Part shown: piece after piece, positions 56,167 through 64,000 of the stretch
How positions within the stretch are numbered: the first letter of the stretch is position 1
How the letters are laid out: each line of letters starts with the position of its first letter
Source: Alphaproteobacteria bacterium
GTDB lineage: Bacteria > Myxococcota_A > UBA796 > UBA2385
Reading direction: 5' to 3'
DNA length: 64,000 nucleotides
Assembly: GCA_020632755.1 (NCBI GenBank)
Contig: JACKEY010000005.1
Span: forward strand, 1-64,000
Notes under the pieces: model-generated
The model's database searches: none
What the model was told of the DNA's origin: nothing
The model's input: the letters and a program-made list of their open reading frames with translations, nothing else
Made by a program: the position numbers and the translations under genes

Positions 56167-57104
56167 GTGTCCTCCGCCACGCGGTAGCGGATGCGCACGG
56201 TCGAGCCGGGCGGCGGCGGAGCGTCCATGGTGACGGACAGGGCGTCGTCGGCGAGGGTCCAGGCGTCGGTGCGATCGCCGTCGATGCGCACGACCACGCT
56301 GCCGGGCTCCGCGGCTTCCTGCAGGGGGAAGGTGTCGGGCCAGGCGATGCTGGCCTCGCCGATCTCGGCGACGATGGTGGCCAGGTCGGGGTCGCAGATG
56401 CTGGCCACGACCCCGCCGCTCTCCTCGGCCACGGTCGCGTAGCGCTCGGCGGGAGCGGCCCCGACGCAGCCGCTGGGAGGGGGCCCGACGACCGCGGACA
56501 GCGTGGCCGGCAGGCCGGTGGCCTCCTCCTCTCCCGCCAGGAACTCCAGGAAGGTGCTGCCGGGATCGCTGCCCATCCAGCCCTCGCTCTCATCGTCGGC
56601 GTCGGAGACCACGATGACCTGGAGCGCGGCGTCGGGGCGGCGGAAGCCGACGTTGTCCTGGCCGGCGTCGATGAGCGCGACCGCGGCCGCCGCCAGGCCG
56701 GCTTCGGGGGCGGTGGCGTCCAGCGGGAGGTCGATCGCCGCGGCGAAGGCGCCGCTCGGGTCGTCCAGATCGGGGTGGATGATCCACGGGTTGCCCCGCA
56801 GGACCGCGTCGTCGGGGTCGGTGGTGACGACCCCGGCCTGCCACGACAGGTCGAGCCCGTCGAGCGAGGCCGAGAAGCTGTCGAAGGCGTCGGCCAGCGC
56901 GGCCAGCTCGGACTCCATCGACGGCGTCGTGTCGACCACCCAGAGCACGTCGACCTTGGGCAGGGGCGCCTGGGTGAAGGTCTCCTCGACCTCGACCGGG
57001 GCGGTGCGATCGTCGCGACGGGTCAGGTTCCCGTCCGGGTCGCAGGCCGCGCCGCCGATCAGGGCGCTGACCAGCAGGACGGTGAGCGGCACGGCCCGAC
57101 GCAT
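56163..57104 (-). CDS. von Willebrand factor A-domain lipoprotein
   Basis: The 313-residue lipoprotein has the signal MRRAVPLTVLLVSALIGGAAC. The core is a VWA domain at about 40-225: the metal-site motif here is D-T-T-P-S-M in DVLWVVDTTPSMESE (in place of DxSxS), and VIVVSDADDESEGW supplies the later aspartate. A C-terminal beta segment follows. Such lipoproteins bind proteins via a metal-dependent site. In-frame starts at 57143 and 57227 would add a long charged extension; 57104 gives a standard signal. Coupled to the downstream beta-domain gene by GTGA. Confidence 0.78.
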   Translation of the reverse strand: MRRAVPLTVLLVSALIGGAACDPDGNLTRRDDRTAPVEVEETFTQAPLPKVDVLWVVDTTPSMESELAALADAFDSFSASLDGLDLSWQAGVVTTDPDDAVLRGNPWIIHPDLDDPSGAFAAAIDLPLDATAPEAGLAAAAVALIDAGQDNVGFRRPDAALQVIVVSDADDESEGWMGSDPGSTFLEFLAGEEEATGLPATLSAVVGPPPSGCVGAAPAERYATVAEESGGVVASICDPDLATIVAEIGEASIAWPDTFPLQEAAEPGSVVVRIDGDRTDAWTLADDALSVTMDAPPPPGSTVRIRYRVAEDT

Positions 57105-57223
57105 GCCGAGGCACCGCTTCGCGAGCGGGGGTCGTTGCTCCATCAGTGCGCTCCAGCGCCCGTGCCACCCGAAGGATCGCCGCCGGGCCCCGGTCGCGTC
57201 AAGCGGCGGTGGCCGGTGGTCGC

Positions 57224-57787
57224 TCACGGCGTGGGCACCGTCTCACCGGGCACCCGCTTCCAGGCCTGGATGCGATCGACGAGCTCCTGCTCGCTGTCGA
57301 CGCGGGTCAGGCGGAGGCGGCGGAAGTCCCACACGTTGTTGAGCCGGTACTCGCGATGCAGGGTCACCCACCGCCCGGTGTGCGGCGGGAAGCCCACGGA
57401 TGCCAGGGCTTCCGTGCGGCGCAGGGGTGCGGGCAGGGCCACGTCGATCATGTAGATGTCGCCGTCGAGCACACGCACCGTGCCGCGCTCGAAGACCAGC
57501 TCCTGGCCGTCGCCCGCCGCCAGGTCCTGGGCCTGCACCAGGCCGCCCAGCTGGTCGGAGATCACCTCGCGGTGGTCCTTGAAGGCCCGGCCTCCCAGCC
57601 ACGCCACGTCGATGTAGACGCCGGCGGGCTTCTCGTACTGCCGCGTGTCGTCGGGGGCCTCGATCCGGCGCGCCAGGTCCACCGCCGTCGGCTGCGCCAC
57701 GAGCAGGGGCTCGTCGGGGACGCCGCGCAGCACGGGCTCTTCGCTCGTGCAGGCCGTCAGCAGCAGGGAGAGGAGGAGGGTCGGCAT
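57224..57787 (-). CDS. lipoprotein of unknown function
   Basis: The 187-residue lipoprotein has a very short signal (MPTLLLSLLLTAC, no basic residue). The mature chain is alpha/beta (YIDVAWLGGRAFKDHREVISDQLGG; VRVLDGDIYMIDVALPAPLRRTEALASVGFP; WDFRRLRLTRVDSEQELV), with no cysteines after the lipidated one. I do not recognise it. It may share a transcript with the VWA gene downstream, which begins 119 bases after its stop. Confidence 0.7.
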   Translation of the reverse strand: MPTLLLSLLLTACTSEEPVLRGVPDEPLLVAQPTAVDLARRIEAPDDTRQYEKPAGVYIDVAWLGGRAFKDHREVISDQLGGLVQAQDLAAGDGQELVFERGTVRVLDGDIYMIDVALPAPLRRTEALASVGFPPHTGRWVTLHREYRLNNVWDFRRLRLTRVDSEQELVDRIQAWKRVPGETVPTP

Positions 57788-57832
57788 CGAGGGAGCGCGG
57801 GGGAGGGGGGGGCGGGTCGACAGGGTCCAGGG

Positions 57833-57860
57833 GGCTCTATCGGGGGTGGGCGAGATAGGG
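57833..57860. promoter_or_regulatory. back-to-back possible -10 elements
   Basis: CCGATAGAGCC on the minus strand (57833-57843) faces the lipoprotein gene at 57787, and CGAGATAGGG (57851-57860) faces moaD at 57907. The two TAG-core boxes are 8 bases apart, so the two promoters would compete. Confidence 0.35.
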
Positions 57861-57906
57861 GGCGGGCTGCCGTCGGCGGGTGCCCGCCCGGCGGAGCGAG
57901 GCGACC

Positions 57907-58221
57907 GTGTCCGAGCCCCACGATCCGTGCGAACCCCATGATGCCCGAGGTGCGTCCGGTGGCGCAGCGGAGCCGGCGGCTGCCCTGGTGGTGACGGTGC
58001 GCTGGTTCGCCGTGCTGCGCGAGCGCCGGGGCGCAGACGAGGAGCAGGTGCAGGTCGCCCCCGGGACGACCGCGGCGGCGCTGTACCGCCAGCTGCTGCC
58101 TCCGGGGCCGCAAGGCGCGCTGCCGGTCATGTTCGCCGTCGATCGCTGCTACGTACCCGGCGACACCGTCCTCGAGGACGGCGTCGAGGTCGTGTTCGTC
58201 CCCCCCCTCGGAGGTGGCTGA
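57907..58221 (+). CDS. moaD: molybdopterin synthase sulfur carrier subunit MoaD
   Basis: The protein has 104 residues from the GTG at 57907, of which the last ~80 are the ubiquitin-like fold (VTVRWFAVLRERRGADEEQVQV ... MFAVDRCYVPGDTVLEDGVEVVFVPPLGGG). The C-terminal Gly-Gly is where sulfur is carried as a thiocarboxylate; here there is a third Gly. A disordered N-terminal extension of about 25 residues is unusual, and a later start is possible. Immediately upstream of moaE. Confidence 0.92.
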   Translation: MSEPHDPCEPHDARGASGGAAEPAAALVVTVRWFAVLRERRGADEEQVQVAPGTTAAALYRQLLPPGPQGALPVMFAVDRCYVPGDTVLEDGVEVVFVPPLGGG

Positions 58222-58650
58222 GTGTTCGAGATCGTGTCGGAGCCCATCGATCCGCGGCAGGTGGAGGCCGCGGTCGCCCACGACGGCGCCGGGGCCGTGC
58301 TCACCTTCGCCGGCACCACCCGCGACAGCTTCGAGGGCCGCCGCGTGGTGGGCCTCGCCTACGAAGCCTTCGCGGAGATGGCCGTGCCGGAGATGCGAGC
58401 GATCGCCGACCAGGCGGCCGCGCGCTGGCCCGGGGTCCGCCTGGCGATGGTCCACCGGATCGGCGAGGTGCCGGTCGGCGAGGCCAGCGTGGTCATCTGC
58501 GTGTCCGCTCCGCACCGCGGGGCCGCCTACGACGCCAGCCGCTTCGCCATCGACGCGCTCAAGGAGCGGGTGCCGGTATGGAAGAAGGAGCGCTACGAGG
58601 ACGGGGCGGCATGGAAGGAGAACGCCGAGTTCGCCGGGGAGGAGCCGTGA
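58222..58650 (+). CDS. moaE: molybdopterin synthase catalytic subunit MoaE
   Basis: The 142-residue protein matches MoaE throughout: AVLTFAGTTRDSFEGRRVVGLAYEAF, MAMVHRIGEVPVGEASVVICVSAPHRGAAYDASRFAIDALKERVPVWKKERYEDGAAW, with the conserved KKE lysines. With MoaD it inserts the dithiolene sulfurs into cyclic pyranopterin. It begins at the GTG directly after the moaD stop. No other molybdenum-cofactor gene lies in the window. Confidence 0.96.
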   Translation: MFEIVSEPIDPRQVEAAVAHDGAGAVLTFAGTTRDSFEGRRVVGLAYEAFAEMAVPEMRAIADQAAARWPGVRLAMVHRIGEVPVGEASVVICVSAPHRGAAYDASRFAIDALKERVPVWKKERYEDGAAWKENAEFAGEEP

Positions 58651-59513
58651 GCGACAAGCGAGAGGGCAACGTCCCCACGCCCGGCATCCCCGACGACGCC
58701 TTCGACGACAGCTTCGACGGCAGCTTCGACGGCACCCCCGACGACACCGAGGAGACCGAGAAGGTCGAGCCGGTCGGCGCACCACCCGCCGGCAGCTCCT
58801 CCTCCGGGCGCCCCTCGCTCGGCCGGCCCACGAGCATGCGGATCCGGGCGGTCGAGGACTACCCGGACCAGGAGCTCAACCCCTACCTGCGCGGCCACCT
58901 CGACCACAAGCCCGAGGTGCTGGCTGCCGAAGAGGGCAAGGCGCTGCGTGGTCACTGGCAGGACGCCTTCCTGCGCCCGGCGCCGCTGCACGTCGAGATC
59001 GGTCCCGGCAACGGCTTCTTCCTGTCGGGCATGGCGGCGCGGCACCCCGAGCGCAACTGGCTGGGCATCGAGATCCGCTTCAAGCGGGTGGTCCTGACGG
59101 CCCGGAAGCTGCGTGCGGCCGGCTGCGAGAACGGCCGCGTGCTGCGCTACGACGCGCACTACCTCGACGACCTGTTCGCGCCCGGCGAGATCGCCGCCCT
59201 GTACGTCAACCACCCGGACCCCTGGGAGAAGGACAAGCGGGCGAAGCACCGGCTGCTGCGCCGCCCCTTCGCCGAGTGGATCTGCCGGGCGGTGGCGTCG
59301 GGCGGGCTGGTCCGGATCAAGACCGACTACCGGCCGAACCTGGACGACTTCCTGGCGCTCTGCCACGACCTGCCGCTGCGGGTCGACTTCCGCTGCGACG
59401 ACATCGCCGCCGAGGGCAGCCCCTGGGGCGACGACGACGTGCGCACCAACTACCAGGGCAAGTTCGACGAGCGCGGCGAGCCCGTCTACGGCGTGCAGCT
59501 GACCGTGCTGTAG
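58647..59513 (+). CDS. trmB: tRNA (guanine-N7-)-methyltransferase
   Basis: The protein has 288 residues from a GTG overlapping the moaE stop (GTGA). After a disordered acidic N-terminal extension of about 60 residues (DDAFDDSFDGSFDGTPDD), the TrmB core follows: LHVEIGPGNGFFLSGMAARHPERNWLGIEI, YVNHPDPWEKDKRAKHRLLRRPF and GGLVRIKTDYRPNLDDF, with TNYQGKFDERGEPVYGVQL at the end. It methylates G46 of tRNA with SAM. The long acidic extension is not typical of the family. Confidence 0.93.
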   Translation: MSDKREGNVPTPGIPDDAFDDSFDGSFDGTPDDTEETEKVEPVGAPPAGSSSSGRPSLGRPTSMRIRAVEDYPDQELNPYLRGHLDHKPEVLAAEEGKALRGHWQDAFLRPAPLHVEIGPGNGFFLSGMAARHPERNWLGIEIRFKRVVLTARKLRAAGCENGRVLRYDAHYLDDLFAPGEIAALYVNHPDPWEKDKRAKHRLLRRPFAEWICRAVASGGLVRIKTDYRPNLDDFLALCHDLPLRVDFRCDDIAAEGSPWGDDDVRTNYQGKFDERGEPVYGVQLTVL

Positions 59514-59574
59514 CGCCGGCCGGGCGCGACCCCTGCTGCCCGTCAGCCCGGCGGCCCGTCCGCCCGTCCGCCCG

Positions 59575-60741
59575 TCAGCCCGGAGGCGCGGCCTCGGGGT
59601 CGAGCGCCTCCTTCCACTGCCCGGAGCGCGCGAGCCGCGCCAGCCGGCGCAGATCGATGCGGTCGACCACCAGGAACCAGATCGCGCTGCTCGCCTGCAC
59701 CAGGTAGATGAACCAGTGCATCACCAGGGCGTAGGCGATGGCCGCAGCGTCCAGGCTGGGCGCCGCGCCGTCGGGGGGCGCCGCGCTGCCGCTGGCCCCG
59801 TAGACCGCCAGGCCGGCACGGCAGAAGGCCTCGTAGGTGCCGGCCATCCCCGGCGGGGCCGGGACCGCCGCGCCGAGCATCACGATGGCGAGCACGCCCA
59901 TGCCCTCGCCGAAGCCGATGAACCGCTGCAGGCCGAAGGCGTGGGCCAGCACGACGAACATCAGGATGGTCTCGACCCAGGTCACGACGGTCAGGCCGAG
60001 CACCGCGGCCAGGCGTCGGGGCGACCGCACGGCCTCCAGGCCGGCGACGAAGGTCTCCGCGAACCGCAGGCCGATGCCCAACAGGGTGCGGAGCGGTCCG
60101 GGGGCGCGCTCGGCCACCGGCCCCAGGCGCGCCACGAGCTGCCGTCCGAACAGCAGCACGCCCAGCACGCCGCCCAGCAGCACCGGCAGGGCCGTGCGGC
60201 TGACCGAGCGGCCGAGCCCCACCCAGTCCAGCTCGACGCCGGCGACCTCGACCACCTGGCTGGGGGCGGGCACCAGCCACGCGGCCAGGGCCAGCATCGT
60301 GAGCGCCGCGCACAGGTCGATGACCCGCTCCAGGAACACGATCGCGAAGCCGGTGCCGAGCGGGACCCGCTCGCGCTCGAGCAGCAGGAGCGGCCGCACC
60401 ACCTCGCCGAGCCGGGCGGGCAGGGTGTTGATGGCCAGGAAGGACACACACAGGATGCCGAAGCTGCTGCGGAAGCCGACGTGGGGGTGGTGGGCGCGCA
60501 GCAGCACCAGCTGACGCCAGGCACGCAGCGCCTGCTGCAGCATGAACAGGGCCGCCAGGGGCACGAGCCAGACCAGTTCCGCGCCGGCCAGGGCCGCGCC
60601 GACGTCGGCCAGGGGCACCCCCCAGAGCGCCAGGATCAGCGCCCCCGCGCCGATCACGAGCCCCAGGATCAGCTGGAACCGGCCGCCGGCCTGCGTCTGC
60701 TGGGGGGACGGGTGTGCCGGCGGAGCTGGGGCCGCGCTCAC
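59575..60741 (-). CDS. flippase-like membrane protein (LPG synthase TM/UPF0104 family)
   Basis: The 388-residue protein has about eight transmembrane helices and the family motifs ALRAWRQLVLLRAHHP, FLAINTLPARLGEVVRPLLLLERERVPLGTGFAIVFLERVIDLCAAL and AVPAPPGMAGTYEAFCRAGL. This family includes the membrane half of lysylphosphatidylglycerol synthases and polyprenyl- or glycolipid-flippase-like proteins; the substrate is unknown. The GTG overlaps the upstream stop (GTGA). The stop lies in a small duplicated GCCCGTCAGCCCGG motif. Confidence 0.85.
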   Translation of the reverse strand: MSAAPAPPAHPSPQQTQAGGRFQLILGLVIGAGALILALWGVPLADVGAALAGAELVWLVPLAALFMLQQALRAWRQLVLLRAHHPHVGFRSSFGILCVSFLAINTLPARLGEVVRPLLLLERERVPLGTGFAIVFLERVIDLCAALTMLALAAWLVPAPSQVVEVAGVELDWVGLGRSVSRTALPVLLGGVLGVLLFGRQLVARLGPVAERAPGPLRTLLGIGLRFAETFVAGLEAVRSPRRLAAVLGLTVVTWVETILMFVVLAHAFGLQRFIGFGEGMGVLAIVMLGAAVPAPPGMAGTYEAFCRAGLAVYGASGSAAPPDGAAPSLDAAAIAYALVMHWFIYLVQASSAIWFLVVDRIDLRRLARLARSGQWKEALDPEAAPPG

Positions 60742-62510
60742 GAGTGCTTCCGCCGTCGCCAGAGGGGCAGCAGCGCGAGCAGGGCCACCGCGGCGCCGGG
60801 AGCGGCCCCCGCGCTGCAGCCGCAGCTGCCGGGGCCCTTGCCGTCCGCGTCCAGCGGGTCCGTGCCGGCCAGGTACTCCTCGAGGTTGGTGTAGCCGTCG
60901 CCGTCCGGATCCTCGCCGGCGTCGTCGCGCTCGGGGTCGAGCCCCTGCTCCTCCTCCCAGCGGTCGGACATGCCGTCGTGGTCGTCGTCGCTCGGCAGGA
61001 CCAGGTCGAGGGGCGTGCGCTCCTCCCCCTCGGCCAGCTCGATGGTCTCGGCCAGGAGCGCGTTCGGCGAGCCCGGCCAGACCATGGAGACCCAGTCGTG
61101 GTCCTGCTCGCAGTAGGCGCCGTAGCTGGCCTGCAGCGTCCAGGGACCGGGGGGGAGGCCGCCGATCTCGTAGCTGCCGTCGCGCTCGGTGACGGTGGTC
61201 CACCGGTCGTCGGACAGGGGTGGGGACACGGTGACGGCCGCGCCGTAGATGCCCTGGCCCTGCTCGTCGAGGATGGTGCCGCGCAGGACCGCGCCGGGCT
61301 CGAGGGCGACCGAGATCTGCACGGTCTCGCCGGTACCGATCTCGATGGGCACCGGCAGGCCGCCTTCCTGGGGGACCCAGCGGTTGACCAGCCCGGCGGC
61401 GCTGCCCCACGCGAACAGCGTGTAGTCGCCGCCGTGCATCCCGGTCAGGCGCAGGATGCCCTCGCTGTCGGAGGAGGTGCCCTTCCCGACGGTGTAGTCG
61501 TCGTTGTAGAGCATGCCCCGGACGCCAGAGCCAGCGCCCTCGAAGGTGACCTCGAGGGAGGCCGCGGCCGGCGCCGTGAGGTCGAAGCTGTCGTCGATGG
61601 CGCCTTCGGACTCGACCGGGACGAAGACGTCGGGACGGTCGGCGTCGGGGAAGTAGGTCGTGGCGATGCCCGTGGCCGAGGCCCACACCAACACGTCGCC
61701 GGGGGGCAGGCCGGTGGCGACCCAGGCGCCGGTCTCGTCGCTGGTCGTGCTGACCAGCTGCCCGGTCGTGTAGGCGTAGATCAAGGCGTCGGCGACCGGC
61801 CCGTCGGGGCCGCGGACGATCCCGCCGACGCTGATCCCGTCGAGCAGGGAGATGTCGCCGAGGTCCTGGGTCTCGCCGGCCGACAGGCGCAGGGTGGTCC
61901 CGTCGGCGTCGTCGTAGGCGTTGGGGCTGCCGAGCCACTGGGTGGGCCAGCCCTCGGCTTCGAGGGCGAGGCGCCACGACGTCGTGCCGTCCGCCACCAC
62001 GTCGAGCCCGGTCAGCACGAAGGCGCCGTCGGCGTCGGTGGTCGCGCTGCGCGACAGGCTGGCCTGGTCGGCCTCGGTGCCGACGGCGGTCAGCACGGCG
62101 CCGACTACGGGCTGGCCACCCTGGTCCACGACCACGCCGGTCAGGGTGGCGCCGCCCGTCAGCGCGACGTCCAGCCCGTCGATGGCATCGGCCTCGGCCA
62201 CCACGATCGGCTCGCCGCTGCAGAAGTCCCGGGTGGCCGGGTAGTACCGGGGCACCCGATCGTCGGTGTCGGCGGGCAACACCCGCAGTCGCCAGGGGCC
62301 CGCCGGGAGGTCCTGGATCCGCCAGTCCCCCGCGGCGTCGGTCTCGACGTAGACGTAGTCGAGTCGCTGATCGTAGGCGACGACCAGCGCGCCCGACAGG
62401 CCGTCGCCCTCGGGGCTGGCCTGGACCCGGCCGGACAGCTCGGCCCCCGCGGCCGGAAGCGAGCCGAGCGAGACCATCATCAGGGCGGTGAGGCGCAGCG
62501 CACGGGGCAC
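60738..62510 (-). CDS. secreted carboxypeptidase-regulatory-like domain protein with MYXO-CTERM-like tail
   Basis: The 590-residue protein has a signal peptide (VPRALRLTALMMVSLGSLPAAGA, GTG start; an ATG nine codons later is possible). Five or six carboxypeptidase-regulatory-like beta modules follow (SGALVVAYDQ, LTGVVVDQGGQPVVGAVLTAV, VGGIVRGPDGPVADALIYAYT, LRGTILDEQGQGIYGAAVTV). A calcium-type motif (DHDGMSDRWEEEQGLDP ... DPDGDGYTNLEEYLAGTDP) precedes the tail CGC, hydrophobic helix and WRRRKHS, a MYXO-CTERM-like surface-sorting signal. It probably stays on the outer surface after processing. Confidence 0.8.
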   Translation of the reverse strand: MPRALRLTALMMVSLGSLPAAGAELSGRVQASPEGDGLSGALVVAYDQRLDYVYVETDAAGDWRIQDLPAGPWRLRVLPADTDDRVPRYYPATRDFCSGEPIVVAEADAIDGLDVALTGGATLTGVVVDQGGQPVVGAVLTAVGTEADQASLSRSATTDADGAFVLTGLDVVADGTTSWRLALEAEGWPTQWLGSPNAYDDADGTTLRLSAGETQDLGDISLLDGISVGGIVRGPDGPVADALIYAYTTGQLVSTTSDETGAWVATGLPPGDVLVWASATGIATTYFPDADRPDVFVPVESEGAIDDSFDLTAPAAASLEVTFEGAGSGVRGMLYNDDYTVGKGTSSDSEGILRLTGMHGGDYTLFAWGSAAGLVNRWVPQEGGLPVPIEIGTGETVQISVALEPGAVLRGTILDEQGQGIYGAAVTVSPPLSDDRWTTVTERDGSYEIGGLPPGPWTLQASYGAYCEQDHDWVSMVWPGSPNALLAETIELAEGEERTPLDLVLPSDDDHDGMSDRWEEEQGLDPERDDAGEDPDGDGYTNLEEYLAGTDPLDADGKGPGSCGCSAGAAPGAAVALLALLPLWRRRKHS

Positions 62511-62538
62511 CGGAGCACTCCGGGAGGGGGGAGGGGAG

Positions 62539-63627
62539 TCAGTGCGACAGCACCTGCACCATGCACCGTACCGCGCCTTCGACCCGTCGGGGGCCGTCGC
62601 CTTCGGTCGCCTCGAGGCCCGCGAGGCCGATGGCGGGCAGGCCGAGGCGTGTGGCCCGGGTCGCCCCGGTCCAGCCGCGCTGCAGGGGGAGGCCGGACTC
62701 CTGCAGCGCCGCGAGCAGGGTGGGGGGCGCCCGGCGCGGCACGGCGGTGCCGTCGCGCGCGATGGCGGCGAGGGGATGGGCCCCCGCTTCGAGGCAGAGG
62801 AGGGCCGTCCGGTCGCGTCGCAGGGCGAGGCGCTTGTCGGCCAGCAGGTGCTCGAGCTCGTCGTGCCAGGGGGCCCCGAGCGAGCCGGCCGCCACCAGCA
62901 CCCGCGTGTCGTTGCCGGTCCAGGCACGCAGGCGCGGGGCGACCGCGGCGAGCAGGTCCGCGGGAGCGGCCCCGGGCGGGGGGAGGCGACCGGCGCGACC
63001 GACCGCCAGCACCAGCCCGGCCACCAGGCAGATCGAGGCCCCGGCGACCAGCACGACGATGCGGCCGACGTCGGGATGGGCGCCGTGCAGCAGGACCCCC
63101 ACGACCCCGGCCACGGTGCCCGCCAGGGCGGCACCGAGCGCCACCTGGACCAGTCCCGTCCGGGCCCCGGGACCCGACCGCGCAGGGTTCGCCGAGGCCC
63201 ACACGACCAGGGTCGGCGCGTCCGGCCCCGAGCCCGGCGCCACCTCGGCCGCGACGGCCCAGCCCGCCCGGCGGGGAATCAGGCGACGCAGCCAGCTCTG
63301 GCGGCCCTGCAGGTCGAGCAACACGGCCCCCAGCACGGCGAGGCACAGGGCGATGCCCGGAAGTGGTCGCAGGAGGCCCACCCCCAGCGCGGCCACCATG
63401 GCCAGGGCGTAGGCGAGCACGGGCGCCCGGCTTCCGGCGTGGCCCACGGCGGGCACGAACCAGGTCGGGGCTCCGGTGGCGTGCAGGCGACGGCCCAGCT
63501 CTTCGATGCGACGCTGCTCGGTGGAGGGCGTCGGGTCGGTCCGGCGGGGCATGCGGGGGCTCGGTCCTGCGGGAAGGTCGGGGGCCTCTCGGGGGGCCCC
63601 GACCGGGGGCGCCAGGTCGGGCGGCAC
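62539..63627 (-). CDS. membrane protein resembling M28 aminopeptidases, catalytic site lost
   Basis: The protein has 362 residues from the GTG at 63627; an ATG at 63552 (337 residues) is also possible. It has four transmembrane helices in two pairs (about 70-105 and 165-210). The flow is M28-like: RRLIPRRAGWAVAAEVAP, then PTLVVWASANPARSG where active members have AHxD, then GSLGAPWHDELEHLL, LLCLEAGAHPLAAIA and GATRATRLGLPAIGLAGLEA. No zinc ligand set remains, so it is probably a pseudo-enzyme. It precedes the MYXO-CTERM protein gene by 28 bases. Confidence 0.55.
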   Translation of the reverse strand: MPPDLAPPVGAPREAPDLPAGPSPRMPRRTDPTPSTEQRRIEELGRRLHATGAPTWFVPAVGHAGSRAPVLAYALAMVAALGVGLLRPLPGIALCLAVLGAVLLDLQGRQSWLRRLIPRRAGWAVAAEVAPGSGPDAPTLVVWASANPARSGPGARTGLVQVALGAALAGTVAGVVGVLLHGAHPDVGRIVVLVAGASICLVAGLVLAVGRAGRLPPPGAAPADLLAAVAPRLRAWTGNDTRVLVAAGSLGAPWHDELEHLLADKRLALRRDRTALLCLEAGAHPLAAIARDGTAVPRRAPPTLLAALQESGLPLQRGWTGATRATRLGLPAIGLAGLEATEGDGPRRVEGAVRCMVQVLSH

Positions 63628-63678
63628 GGCTGCAACATACTCCGACAGGCCCCCCCCGTCTTCGGGTCGTCACGTGCT

Positions 63679-63706
63679 TGCCCGCGCACGCGGCAAGCCG
63701 TATGGT
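63679..63706 (+). promoter_or_regulatory. possible promoter with inverted repeat upstream of subtilase gene
   Basis: TTGCCC and TATGGT are separated by 16 bases, resembling a sigma-70 promoter about 85 bases upstream of the ATG at 63792. An inverted repeat GCTTGCC-N9-GGCAAGC (63676-63698) overlaps it and could be an operator. Confidence 0.4.
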
Positions 63707-63791
63707 CCCGACGTCATGCGGCGCGTGCCGGGCAGCGGTCACGCGATCGCGCGCCGGGCGCGCCGGCGCAGGCCACAGCAGACAGCAGGAC

Positions 63792-64000
63792 ATGCGGATG
63801 CGATATCGCGGGCGTGAATACACCGGAAAGGGCGTCACCATCGCTGTCGTCGACAGCGGCATCGATGCGTCCGATCCCCGGCTGGAGGGCGTCTCGGTCG
63901 AAGGCTGGAGCATCCAGCTGGGCGCCACGGCGCACGCCATGCTCGGGGCCGACTTCACCGACGAGAACGGCCACGGCACCGCGATGGCCGCCGCCATCGC
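63792..64000 (+). CDS. subtilisin-like serine protease (S8), partial at window edge
   Basis: The first 69 codons are present and the frame is open at the window edge. The sequence begins MRMRYRGREYTGKGVTIAVVDSG with the catalytic aspartate in IAVVDSGID (about residue 21), and the catalytic histidine follows in DENGHGTAMAA. There is no signal or pro-peptide before the catalytic domain, so it may be cytoplasmic or fused to C-terminal domains beyond the window, as in RiPP-processing and regulatory subtilases. AGGA lies 4 bases before the ATG. Codons here are less GC-biased than in neighbouring genes. Confidence 0.85.
   Translation, partial: MRMRYRGREYTGKGVTIAVVDSGIDASDPRLEGVSVEGWSIQLGATAHAMLGADFTDENGHGTAMAAAI

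Noticed and set aside
59535..59590. GCCCGTCAGCCCGG / CCCGTCCG repeats as a mobile element or array
   Set aside because: Only two or three short imperfect copies in a 61-base gap; probably simple slippage or a weak terminator.

Overview
The window is very GC-rich, densely coded DNA, most likely from a myxobacterium-type organism (Myxococcota or a close relative). I base this on the envelope proteins: lipoproteins with MopE-type metal-binding motifs (D-x-D-x-D-C-D-G), two seven-repeat FG-GAP propellers, a MYXO-CTERM-like tail, CARDB and choice-of-anchor domains, a Ni-SOD, and the CdaA/YbbR/GlmM order. I count 52 protein genes, 51 complete and one cut by the right edge. I recognise no tRNA, rRNA, CRISPR array, transposase, prophage or DNA-binding regulator. 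No gene-free stretch exceeds about 230 bases.

Layout. 1-201: palindromic CTAGC-N3-GCTAG repeats. 202-11990: secreted and envelope genes (hydrolase lipoprotein, metallophosphoesterase, PilZ-like protein, FG-GAP lipoprotein, C-type-lectin lipoprotein, degenerate M24 protein, lytic transglycosylase, M50 membrane protease). 11994-19523: FG-GAP lipoprotein, a zinc-ribbon protein paired with a LETM1/EF-hand/GYF protein, a PLD-VTT fusion and a Cys-rich lipoprotein. 19687-27396: a tightly coupled five-gene operon (CsgG-like/TPR, FecR-like, CHASE2, second CsgG-like, CHAT protease), the best candidate for an undescribed system. 27511-32800: small lipoprotein, an active/inactive M16 peptidase pair and two glycosyltransferases. 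32813-35733: two coupled genes of unknown function, one with an expanding 27-bp repeat. 35875-40704: HEAT-cyclophilin, a sigma-54-type persulfide dioxygenase-like gene, and an RNHCP-TilS fusion.

40708-50598: an LRR lipoprotein, then a long leftward housekeeping series ftsH-folP-cdaA-cdaR-glmM-pdxJ-nnrD linking membrane quality control, folate, c-di-AMP, cell-wall precursor and PLP/NAD(P)HX functions. 50750-53494: solitary murG, then a nickel cassette (NicO-type transporter, SodX peptidase, Ni-SOD). 53724-57787: glycosyltransferase and three envelope genes. 57907-59513: moaD-moaE-trmB. 59575-63627: flippase-like membrane protein, MYXO-CTERM protein and an M28-like pseudo-peptidase. 63792-64000: start of a subtilisin-like protease.

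Coupling by 1-4 base overlaps (ATGA, GTGA, TGATG) is pervasive and defines the operons. Several lipoproteins have very short, uncharged signal peptides. TAG-core hexamers recur just upstream of genes as probable -10 elements. Functions are read from motifs visible in the translated sequence; no database search was possible.
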